Shown: one piece after another, positions 1-5,963 of the stretch
Layout: each line of letters opens with the position of its first letter
How positions within the stretch are numbered: the stretch's first letter is position 1
Source of the DNA: Gemmatimonadota bacterium
GTDB lineage: Bacteria; Gemmatimonadota; Gemmatimonadetes; Gemmatimonadales; GWC2-71-9
Assembly (NCBI GenBank): GCA_003221985.1
Contig: QHUQ01000033.1
Location: 1 to 10,197 of the forward strand
Length of the DNA: 10,197 nt
Reading direction: 5' to 3'
Translations under genes and position numbers: made by a program
The notes under the pieces: generated by a model
Told to the model about the DNA's origin: nothing
Database searches by the model: none
Seen by the model: only the letters and a program-made list of their open reading frames with translations

Positions 1-38
1 GGAACCCCGGAAAGGGTTGTTTCAGGAAGTGTCAGGAC

Positions 39-1436
39 TTAAAACACCACCGTCTGGATCGAGTGTGGCCGTGTGCTGATCTGCACCGACGTGGAGCCTA
101 CGGTGAGGCTGTAGTCCCCCCCCTTGGACGTCGGGTTCATGACGACCACGGCCACTTTTCCGTCCGGGTTGACGAACGCGGTGGCGAGCAACATGCTGCG
201 GCTCGGCGCCGCCAGGATCCTTCTGGCGCCGGGGTGGATGAATTTCGAGAAGTGGCCGATGTAGTAGTACGAATTGGTGTAGATGAGCGCGCCGCTCCGC
301 GTGTCGGCATGAATCGGGGCAAAGCAGAAGTTGCCGACATGGTTGGGTCCGCCCCGTTCATCGAGCAGAATATTCCAGTCCGTCCATCCCTCGGCGCCCG
401 AGTTGAAATCGTTGATCATGGACCGCCCGTACGCCTCGCCGAGGCTCCAGCGCCCGTACCCAGTGGAGTCGAAGTTCGCCGGCGTGCCCTCGGTGAACAG
501 GATGTGTTTGGCGGGCCACAGTCGGCTCACCAGCGCGACGTTGCCGTACATCTGCGTCCCACCCGACCAGTCTTCATACCAATGGAAGGCGATCCCCCAG
601 GCGTACTTCGCGGCCGCGGAATCGTCGAAGATCGCCAGCGCCCGCTCGATGATGAGATCGCGGTTATGGTCCCAGACCATGATGTGCACATCGCGCAGTC
701 CCGCCCGCGTCATCGCCGGACCGAGCTGGTTCTTGAGAAAGTCCCGCTCGTCCGACGCTTGATAAATGCACGATTCCCACGTTTGCGTCGCCATCGGCTC
801 GTTCTGAATCGTGATGCCCCACACGGGCACGCCTGCCCTGCGGTAGTACTCGATGAACTTCGTGTAATAACGAGCCCAGGAATGCGCGTACTCGGGGCGC
901 ACGTGCCCGCCGTGCAGCATGTCGTTGTTGTCCTTCATGAAGGCCGGCGGGCTCCAGGGACTGGCAAACAGCTTGAGCCGGTTGCCGCTCGCGGCCATCG
1001 CGCGCTTGATGAGAGGGATTTTGTAGCGCAGGTCGGGCGCGATGGAGAAAGAGGTGAGGGCTGAATCGCCCTCGGTCACGTACGTGTAGCTCGCGCTCGA
1101 GAAGTCGCAGCTGTTGATGTTGGTCCGACCCAGGGTGTAGCCGATGCCGCGGTCGCTGCTGTAATACGCCGTGATCACTTCGTCCTGCCGCGCCGCGGGT
1201 AGCTTGGCGAACGTCTCGGCCGCGGCATCGGTCAGCGCCCCGCCGATCCCAATCATCGCCTGGAACGTTTTTCGGGGATCGACGAAGACGTAGACCTTCC
1301 CCTCGGACGTCGGCTCCCCCCCCGACGGCCGGAACAGCAGCGTATCAGTGGCCGTCAGCCGGAAGCTGGTGCTCTCGGCCGTCGTGTAGACGATCGCACG
1401 GTGTTGAGCCAGAACCAACAAGGCGAGCAGAAGCAC
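39..1436 (-). CDS. Secreted glycoside hydrolase family 30 (glucosylceramidase-like) enzyme
   Basis: Retaining beta-glycosidase of family GH30, probably acting on a beta-glucoside or related glycan outside the cytoplasm. I number from a GTG at 1436, giving 465 residues. Visible landmarks are NINSCDFS near 107-113, the LFASPWSPPAFMKDN block at 156-170, QNEP with the likely acid/base E213, and FTEG with the likely nucleophile E316. A C-terminal YYYIGHFSKFI segment (390-400) leads into the beta-sandwich typical of the family. The GTG follows the permease stop by one base and has GAGG six bases upstream, so I prefer it to an upstream TTG at 1511 that would overlap the permease by 74 bases. The N-terminus is a hydrophobic signal-like stretch (residues 1-12) but lacks the usual basic residues, so the exact start is not certain. 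It is the last gene of the nagB-ABC operon. The coding strand has two runs of eight G. Family is confident; the substrate is not (GH30 also contains beta-1,6-glucanases and xylanases). Confidence 0.9.
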   Translation of the reverse strand: MLLLALLVLAQHRAIVYTTAESTSFRLTATDTLLFRPSGGEPTSEGKVYVFVDPRKTFQAMIGIGGALTDAAAETFAKLPAARQDEVITAYYSSDRGIGYTLGRTNINSCDFSSASYTYVTEGDSALTSFSIAPDLRYKIPLIKRAMAASGNRLKLFASPWSPPAFMKDNNDMLHGGHVRPEYAHSWARYYTKFIEYYRRAGVPVWGITIQNEPMATQTWESCIYQASDERDFLKNQLGPAMTRAGLRDVHIMVWDHNRDLIIERALAIFDDSAAAKYAWGIAFHWYEDWSGGTQMYGNVALVSRLWPAKHILFTEGTPANFDSTGYGRWSLGEAYGRSMINDFNSGAEGWTDWNILLDERGGPNHVGNFCFAPIHADTRSGALIYTNSYYYIGHFSKFIHPGARRILAAPSRSMLLATAFVNPDGKVAVVVMNPTSKGGDYSLTVGSTSVQISTRPHSIQTVVF

Positions 1437-1437
1437 C

Positions 1438-2184
1438 TTAAGCCTCGATTTTCGAAAACCGCCAGGCGCCGAAGACCACGAACAGGACCCCAACCGCCAA
1501 CAGCACGCCAACGTCCAGCAGGACGCCGAAATGCGTCCTCCCGGTCAGCAGACCGCGCACGCCGTCGACGCCGTAGGTGAGCGGATCCACTCGCGTGAGC
1601 GCCGCCAGGACCCGGGGAAGTCCCTCGAGGGGATAAATCGCGCCGGAGAGAAAGAAGAGCGGCATCACGAGGAAGTTCATCACCATCTGAAAGCCTTGCA
1701 TCTCCTTGATGCTCGACCCGAGCGCGGTGGCGAGCGCCGAGAAGATCACAGCGATCAGCGCGATCACCAGAAACGCCAGCGGTACGGCGAGGAGACTCTC
1801 TGGGCGAAACCCCGCGATGAGGGTCACGACGAAAATCAGCGTGCCTTGTAGCACCGCGACCGTGGCGCCGCCCAGCGTGCGACCAATCATGATCAGGAGG
1901 CGCGGCACCGGCGCGACCAGCGTCTCCTTCAGGAATCCGAACTGGCGGTCCCACAGCATGGCGATCCCTGAGAACATGGCGGTGAACAGCACGGTCATGC
2001 CGATGACGCCGGGAGCCATGAACTGGAGATACTTGCCCTCGCCGGCGCGTTGAAAGACGGGGCCCAGGCCGAACCCGAGCACACCCAGGTACATGAGCGG
2101 CGAGCCGAGGGACGCGACGATCTGGACGCGCGACCGGATGTACTTCTTCACCTCGCGCAGCCACAGGATGTAGATGACGCTCAT
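1438..2184 (-). CDS. ABC-2 type transporter permease (DrrB/NodJ-like)
   Basis: Inner-membrane subunit of an ABC exporter, 248 residues, the usual length for single-domain ABC-2 permeases. About six hydrophobic segments are visible, near 25-42, 58-77, 103-125, 132-156, 168-186 and 222-241. The hallmark C-terminal region is present: FFLSGAIYPLEGLP (177-190), then the RVDPLTYGVDGVR motif (198-210), as in DrrB and NodJ family members. The ATG lies 4 bases after the ATPase stop, with GGAGG about ten bases upstream, so the two are co-transcribed and almost surely form one transporter (two ATPase plus two permease subunits). The downstream GH30 gene begins one base after its stop. The cargo cannot be read from the sequence. 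Relatives export drugs, lipo-oligosaccharides or polysaccharides, so a lipid or glycan is a guess. Confidence 0.92.
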   Translation of the reverse strand: MSVIYILWLREVKKYIRSRVQIVASLGSPLMYLGVLGFGLGPVFQRAGEGKYLQFMAPGVIGMTVLFTAMFSGIAMLWDRQFGFLKETLVAPVPRLLIMIGRTLGGATVAVLQGTLIFVVTLIAGFRPESLLAVPLAFLVIALIAVIFSALATALGSSIKEMQGFQMVMNFLVMPLFFLSGAIYPLEGLPRVLAALTRVDPLTYGVDGVRGLLTGRTHFGVLLDVGVLLAVGVLFVVFGAWRFSKIEA

Positions 2185-2188
2185 GCGC

Positions 2189-2989
2189 CTAGCGCCTCCA
2201 AACTCGCGACACTTGCCGCATCTGGTCGGTGGCCGTGGCGCTCTCCTCGCGAATCGACGTGCCGGTGAGCGCCAGGAAGGCCGCTTCGAGCGAATCGGTG
2301 CCCGTTTGCCGCTTGAGCTCCGCGGCCGAGCCTGTGGCGACGATGCGCCCGTGGTCGATCACCGCGATGCGATCCGCCACGCGGTCGGCTTCGTCCATGT
2401 AGTGCGTCGTGAGGAACACAGTGACGCGCTCGCTCGCGTTGAGGGTGTTCACGTGAGTCCACATCTGATTGCGGCTCTGCGGATCGAGACCCAGCGTCGG
2501 CTCGTCGAGAAACAGCACCTTTGGCGTGTGGAGCAATCCACGCGCGATCTCGAGGCGGCGTTTCATGCCGCCCGAGAACGTCTTCACCAGGTCATCGCGC
2601 CGGTCCCACAGCTCGAACATCGTGAGCAGCGTCTCGGACCGCTGGCGCCGGAGCTGGCGCGGCACATGGTACAGCACGCCGTGGATATCCATGTTTTCCC
2701 CCGCCGTCAGCTCACTGTCGAGACTCGGATCCTGGAACACGACGCCGAAGCGCCGCCGGACGTCCGTCTGCTGCGTGGTGGGATCGAGCCCGTCCAGCTC
2801 GAGCGAGCCGCTCGTGGGGCGGAGCAACGTCGTGAGCATCTTGATGGTGGTCGTTTTCCCGGCGCCGTTCGGGCCGAGGAAGGCGAAGATCTCGCCGGCT
2901 CGCACGTCGAACGAGACGTCGTTCACGGCCGTGACCTTGCCAAAGGTCTTAACGACGTGCTGGACACGAATAATCGGATGCTCGCTCAC
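2189..2989 (-). CDS. ABC transporter ATP-binding protein (DrrA/CcmA-like)
   Basis: Cytoplasmic ATPase that powers the adjacent ABC-2 permease. From the GTG at 2989 it has 266 residues. All nucleotide-binding motifs are intact: Walker A GPNGAGKTT (39-47), Q-loop Q86 in VVFQDPSL, signature FSGGMKRR (138-145), Walker B VLFLDEP (158-164) and switch histidine H196 in TTHYMDEAD. The C-terminal tail (about 215-266) has the ATGSAAELKRQTG and LEAAFLALTG elements common in multidrug and polysaccharide exporter ATPases. The open frame continues upstream inside nagB, but homology begins at SEHPIIRVQHV. The GTG overlaps the nagB TGA by four bases (GTGA), which suggests translational coupling. A GAGGG lies only one base upstream of the GTG, too close for an ideal ribosome site, so coupling probably matters. 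It is most like daunorubicin-resistance type ATPases; the substrate is unknown. Confidence 0.94.
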   Translation of the reverse strand: MSEHPIIRVQHVVKTFGKVTAVNDVSFDVRAGEIFAFLGPNGAGKTTTIKMLTTLLRPTSGSLELDGLDPTTQQTDVRRRFGVVFQDPSLDSELTAGENMDIHGVLYHVPRQLRRQRSETLLTMFELWDRRDDLVKTFSGGMKRRLEIARGLLHTPKVLFLDEPTLGLDPQSRNQMWTHVNTLNASERVTVFLTTHYMDEADRVADRIAVIDHGRIVATGSAAELKRQTGTDSLEAAFLALTGTSIREESATATDQMRQVSRVWRR

Positions 2990-3768
2990 GCCCTCGGCGC
3001 CGCCGGTTTGGCCGCGTAGATGAAGTCGTAGTAATCGCGCATCGTCAGCCCCGCCGCCGCCTCCTCGTCCACGATCACGATCGCGTCGCGATGCAGCTGC
3101 AGCGCACTCGCCGTGACCATGCTGGTCACCGGGCCTTCGACCGCTTGGCCGATCGCTTTCGCCTTCGCCGTGCCGCTCGCCACCAGCACCAGCTTGCGCG
3201 CATTGAGGATCGTGCCGACGCCCATGGTGATGGCGTACACCGGCACGTCCTGGCGGCGGTCGAAGAAGCGCGCGTTGTCGTCGATGGTCTGCTTGGAGAG
3301 CGTCTTGAGCCGGGTGCGCGAGCTCAGCGAGCTCGTCGGCTCGTTGAAGGCGATGTGGCCGTCGGTGCCGATGCCGAGGATCTGCAGGTCGATCCCGCCG
3401 CACTCCCCGATGCGCCGCTCATACCATTCGCAAAAGGCAGCGTAGTTGCTGGTGGTACCCGACGGGATGTTGATGTTGTGCGGCGGGATGTTGACGTGCC
3501 GAAAAAAGTGCTCGTGCATGAAGTAGTGATAACTCTGCGGGTGGTTCACGGGCAGGCCGACGTATTCGTCCAGATTGAACGTCGTCACGCGCGAGAAGTC
3601 GAGCTGCTCCTTCTTGTGCAGCCGCACCAGCTCTTGATACAGGCCGAGCGGCGTGGAGCCCGTCGCCATGCCGAGCACGGCGTTCGGCTTCGTGTTGAGC
3701 AATTCCGCGACGATCTGCGCCGCGACCTTGCTCATCTGCGCGTAGTCTCGCTGAACAATGACTTCCAT
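2986..3768 (-). CDS. nagB: Glucosamine-6-phosphate deaminase
   Basis: Converts glucosamine 6-phosphate to fructose 6-phosphate and ammonia, the step that sends amino sugars from chitin or peptidoglycan into glycolysis; cytoplasmic. The 260 residues align end to end with the NagB family. MATGSTPLGLYQEL (34-47) forms the phosphate-binding loop. FNLDEYVGLP (64-73) carries the catalytic proton-transfer D67, equivalent to D72 of E. coli NagB. TDGHIAFNEP (135-144) carries D136, H138 and E143, equivalent to D141, H143 and E148. SSLSSRTRLKTL (146-157) keeps the serine, arginine and lysine that bind the N-acetylglucosamine 6-phosphate activator in E. coli, so allosteric control is possible. It is first in an operon with the ABC transporter and GH30. 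The ATG has only a weak ribosome site. No nagA, nagE or nagK is in the window. The bases upstream hold a long palindrome at 3781-3820. Confidence 0.95.
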   Translation of the reverse strand: MEVIVQRDYAQMSKVAAQIVAELLNTKPNAVLGMATGSTPLGLYQELVRLHKKEQLDFSRVTTFNLDEYVGLPVNHPQSYHYFMHEHFFRHVNIPPHNINIPSGTTSNYAAFCEWYERRIGECGGIDLQILGIGTDGHIAFNEPTSSLSSRTRLKTLSKQTIDDNARFFDRRQDVPVYAITMGVGTILNARKLVLVASGTAKAKAIGQAVEGPVTSMVTASALQLHRDAIVIVDEEAAAGLTMRDYYDFIYAAKPAAPRA

Positions 3769-3780
3769 AGGTCCGATCCC

Positions 3781-3820
3781 GTCTGTAGGGGCGCAGCATG
3801 CTGCGCCCCTACCTGCAGAC
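3781..3820. repeat. Long palindrome, possible dispersed repeat
   Basis: A perfect 28-base inverted repeat occupies 3785-3812 with no loop; each arm is GTAGGGGCGCAGCA or its complement, centred between 3798 and 3799. The stem extends outward by GTCTG/CAGAC (3781-3785 and 3816-3820) if a short CAGG-containing bulge on the right side is allowed. It lies 12 bases after the DinB stop and 12 bases before the nagB ATG. Neither strand has a T-run next to it, so it is not a standard intrinsic terminator. It could still stall or protect transcripts between the two minus-strand genes. From memory, similar GTAGGGGCG...CGCCCCTAC palindromes are scattered in several environmental genomes; I cannot confirm copies elsewhere from this window. 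Confidence 0.85.
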
Positions 3821-3832
3821 GGGGGGTGAGGA

Positions 3833-4411
3833 CTACATGCGACGCTGCGCCGGGGGCGGCAGGATGCCGTTCAGCCGCAGGTAGTTCGCTTCCTGGCTGT
3901 AGTGATCCGACCAGTCTGCCACCGTGATGAGGACCGCGGTCGCCCGCGTCATGTTCATGCCAAACATCGAGATCGGGTCGGCCAGCTTCGAGTCGTCCAT
4001 GCGTGCAAAGGCCTGCTCACAGAACTGGAAGGTCTCTTTGAGCCGTGCGACGAGTTGCTCTTTCGTCGCAGTGCTGTCTACCGCCGAGCGCTGCGGCACC
4101 GCGAGGCCGGCGGTGTTGCCACAGAGGACGTCGTTGCCCTCGTTCGCGAGGTGCACCTGGATTTGTGCGAAGCTCATCTGCCCCGGCGTGGGACGATAGT
4201 TGTACTTGTCCGCGGGCATCGCCTCGGCGGCGGCGATCAGAATGCCCGAGAAGCGCTGATGCATGGCGCGCAGCCCATCGGCGACGGGAGTGGCTGAGCG
4301 GACGGGGGCAGGGGCAGGGGGAGGGGCAGCAGGCTTCGCTTGTGCCGCGAGCGCCTGCGGCGCCACGGCGATGGCGATGGCCATCAACAGAAAACAGGCT
4401 CGGGATTGCAT
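3833..4411 (-). CDS. Secreted DinB-superfamily protein
   Basis: Small four-helix-bundle protein of the DinB/YfiT metalloprotein superfamily; members include thiol-dependent transferases, but many, like this one, have no assigned reaction. The 192 residues start at an ATG with a strong GGAGGT six bases upstream; an upstream alternative would add 16 unlikely residues. Residues 1-24 form a signal peptide (hydrophobic core LLMAIAIAVA, ending AQA), followed by an Ala/Pro linker at about 26-38 and the DinB bundle at 44-187. Candidate metal-site residues are H87 in IQVHLANEGN and H170 in WSDHYSQEANYLRLNGILPP. The third histidine of the canonical triad is not obvious, so metal binding may be weakened or absent. 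The secreted location is typical of paralogues in Gemmatimonadota and Acidobacteriota. It is divergent from the kinase gene. Confidence 0.85.
   Translation of the reverse strand: MQSRACFLLMAIAIAVAPQALAAQAKPAAPPPAPAPVRSATPVADGLRAMHQRFSGILIAAAEAMPADKYNYRPTPGQMSFAQIQVHLANEGNDVLCGNTAGLAVPQRSAVDSTATKEQLVARLKETFQFCEQAFARMDDSKLADPISMFGMNMTRATAVLITVADWSDHYSQEANYLRLNGILPPPAQRRM
4304..4326 (+). other. G-quadruplex-forming motif
   Basis: The plus strand has four G-tracts of 5, 4, 5 and 4 bases separated by loops CA, CA and A, which fits a very stable intramolecular quadruplex pattern. It lies inside the DinB-like gene and encodes, on the minus strand, part of its Ala/Pro linker, so proline codons alone could explain it. 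The G-rich strand is the template for transcription of that gene, the position where a quadruplex could slow RNA polymerase. Confidence 0.6.
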
Positions 4412-4450
4412 GGTACGACCTCCAATGAGAGGGGCTTCGATTTTGTCCCA

Positions 4451-4477
4451 ATTATGCACGGGCCGCTAGTCGTTCAA
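4451..4477 (-). promoter_or_regulatory. Possible sigma70-type promoter for the DinB-like gene
   Basis: On the minus strand, TTGAAC (4477-4472) and CATAAT (4456-4451) resemble -35 and -10 boxes with a short 15-base spacer. Transcription would start near 4443, leaving about 32 bases before the DinB start codon. This sits in the 103-base divergent gap to the kinase gene, the only sizeable non-coding stretch in the window. Pattern match only; no plus-strand promoter of similar quality is evident for the kinase. Confidence 0.3.
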
Positions 4478-4514
4478 GAAGCAACGCGCCCCGCAAACAA
4501 TTACCTTGCTCCTC

Positions 4515-5672
4515 ATGGTGACGCGCACGGTGACCCGTAGGTCCACGACCGCGGTGGCCGGCCCCGGACACACGGCCAAGCCCGCCGCACTGCTCACGCT
4601 CTACAGCTCGGAGAGCGGGCGAACCTATCAGTTGCACCAGCTCGTCGGCAAGGGCGGGTTCGGGGAAGTGTACCTCGCGACGCCCAACCGGCGCGACGGG
4701 CTGCCGGCCCAGATTTGCGTCAAGATCGCCGACCGCCTTACGCCATGGCTGCGCGAGTCGTACTTCGCCGAGCTGCTCGACCGCGAGCCGCGCGCGCTGC
4801 GCGTGCTCGACCGGTTCGTCATCGCCGACGGTGCGCGCACGCGCTATTGCCTGGCCATGGAATTCGCCGTGCACGGCGATCTGGGCGCCTGGCTCAAGCT
4901 CAAGGGGCCGCAGCCGGAGCGTTTTGTGCGGCGCGAGATCGCCGGGATCCTCGCCGTGCTCGACGCGCTGCATCGCGGGCAGGCGCTGCACCGCGACCTG
5001 ACGCCGTTCAACGTGTTCGTGTGCGAAGGCGAGCAGCTCAAGCTGGGCGATTTCGGCATTGCCACCCACCAGCTCAACCGTCGCGGCGTCACCGCCGACG
5101 CGTTCAACGTGTTCAACGTCCCGAACGAGATCGCGTGGGGACGAGTGCGGCGCTGGCAGCAGCGCGACGACATCTATCAGGTCGCGCTGATTGCCGTCAT
5201 GCTGCTGCGGGGCGAAATCGCCAGCCCCATCCACAGCCGCGACGTGCGCCGGCTGCCGTGCAGTGATCATCTGAAGGAAGTGATTCACCGCTGTCTCGGC
5301 GTGCGGGGCAAGCGCTACGAGGCCGCGGGCGAGCTGATCGAGGCGCTCCGCATGCCGCGCAAGCAACCGGGGTTCGGCCGCGTGCGCAGCCTCGCCGATA
5401 AACGGGTCTCCTTCACGGGCTTCCTGAGCCGCCCGCGCAGCGACGCGATCAAGGCCGCCAAGCGGGCCGGGGCGATTGTGCAGTCGAAGCCGGGCAGGAC
5501 GACCGACGTGCTGGTCCGGGGCCGTCCCAATGTGCTGCAGATTGCCGGGGCGGTCGGCGGGTCGAAGCTGATCGAGATCCGCCGCCTTGCCGAGAAGGGG
5601 CACGCCGTGACGGTTATCGGAGACCGGCAGTTCTGGAAGCTCGTTGGTAAGAAGACGAAGACTCGGCGCTGA
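4515..5672 (+). CDS. Ser/Thr protein kinase fused to a C-terminal BRCT-like domain
   Basis: Predicted cytoplasmic protein kinase, 385 residues from the ATG at 4515 (an in-frame TTG at 4506 and GTG at 4518 are alternatives; a stop lies at 4467 and no good ribosome site is visible). Kinase landmarks in order are the glycine loop GKGGFGEVYLA (45-55), ATP lysine K70 in ICVK, catalytic loop HRDLTPFN (159-166) with D161 and N166, and metal-binding DFG (179-181). The usual HRDLKP lysine is a threonine, as in some other kinases. The activation segment (182-210) has no clear APE motif, only VPNEI. After a linker near 282-295, residues 297-377 resemble a BRCT domain: KRVSFTGFLS, an AIKAAKRAGAIVQS helix and strand, TTDVLVRG, GGSKLIEIRRL and a final FWKLV, the pattern seen in NAD-dependent DNA ligase. 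There is no transmembrane segment, unlike most PknB-type kinases. The kinase call is strong; the BRCT call rests on pattern alone. The partner and substrate are unknown. Confidence 0.88.
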   Translation: MVTRTVTRRSTTAVAGPGHTAKPAALLTLYSSESGRTYQLHQLVGKGGFGEVYLATPNRRDGLPAQICVKIADRLTPWLRESYFAELLDREPRALRVLDRFVIADGARTRYCLAMEFAVHGDLGAWLKLKGPQPERFVRREIAGILAVLDALHRGQALHRDLTPFNVFVCEGEQLKLGDFGIATHQLNRRGVTADAFNVFNVPNEIAWGRVRRWQQRDDIYQVALIAVMLLRGEIASPIHSRDVRRLPCSDHLKEVIHRCLGVRGKRYEAAGELIEALRMPRKQPGFGRVRSLADKRVSFTGFLSRPRSDAIKAAKRAGAIVQSKPGRTTDVLVRGRPNVLQIAGAVGGSKLIEIRRLAEKGHAVTVIGDRQFWKLVGKKTKTRR

Positions 5673-5711
5673 GGTATATTCCCGCCAACACCCCATTCTC
5701 GCGGAGCATGT

Positions 5712-5963
5712 GTGTTAGCGGACTTGAGTATCTGGCACATCCTGATTCTGGTGGCGGTCATCACGCTGCTGTTCGGCACCAAGCGGTTACCGGAGATCGG
5801 CAAATCGATCGGGAAGGGAATTCAGGAGTTCAAGCGTGGCTTGCAGGACGCGACGTCGAGCGTCGAGGCCCCCCCGCAGACGCCGCCGGCGCCCCCAGAG
5901 CAACGGTTCCTACCTACCACCGGCGCGCCACCGAAACGGCTGAGCGATAAGCCCGCTGACTAG
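5712..5963 (+). CDS. tatA: Twin-arginine translocase subunit TatA/TatE
   Basis: Pore-forming subunit of the Tat system, which exports folded proteins with twin-arginine signals across the inner membrane. The 83 residues show the full TatA plan: a short N-terminus, a membrane helix at about 6-20 (IWHILILVAVITLL), the FG hinge at 21-22, the amphipathic helix with LPEIGKSIGKGIQEFKRGL (26-44), then a Pro-rich polar tail. The start is a GTG with GGAG five bases upstream; an ATG at 5708 is in another frame. It lies 39 bases after the kinase stop on the same strand. TATATT at 5675-5680 could be a -10 box, but no good -35 is visible. TatB and TatC are not in the window, which is common for a separate tatA. 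The stop overlaps that of the convergent DUF4397 gene. Confidence 0.93.
   Translation: MLADLSIWHILILVAVITLLFGTKRLPEIGKSIGKGIQEFKRGLQDATSSVEAPPQTPPAPPEQRFLPTTGAPPKRLSDKPAD

Noticed and set aside
3..17. Terminator hairpin after the GH30 stop (AACCC/GGGTT)
   Set aside because: Only a five-base stem, no T-tract before the window edge, and too little sequence to judge.
63..1064. Long plus-strand open frame opposite the GH30 gene
   Set aside because: Arg/Val/His-rich composition with no recognisable motif, and fully antisense to a gene with clear catalytic motifs. GC-rich DNA gives such frames by chance.
1437..1511. Upstream TTG start for GH30
   Set aside because: It would overlap the permease by 74 bases and add a Cys/Ser/Trp-rich leader, while the GTG at 1436 has a well-placed GAGG. 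The basic RKSRLK residues just upstream would suit a signal peptide, so a small doubt remains.
2990..3403. N-terminal extension of the ABC ATPase into nagB
   Set aside because: The extra residues are the nagB gene read out of frame, and ATPase homology starts at the GTG at 2989.
3785..3812. Intrinsic transcription terminator for the DinB-like gene
   Set aside because: The stem is strong, but there is no loop and no T-run on either strand. Kept as a repeat instead.
4452..5696. Minus-strand open frame of 414 codons across the kinase gene
   Set aside because: The plus-strand frame has all kinase motifs. The minus frame is low-complexity Ala/Arg/His text typical of a codon-position shadow.
5708..5950. 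Alternative plus-strand gene starting at ATG 5708
   Set aside because: This frame has no membrane helix or known motif, whereas the frame starting at GTG 5712 encodes a complete TatA.
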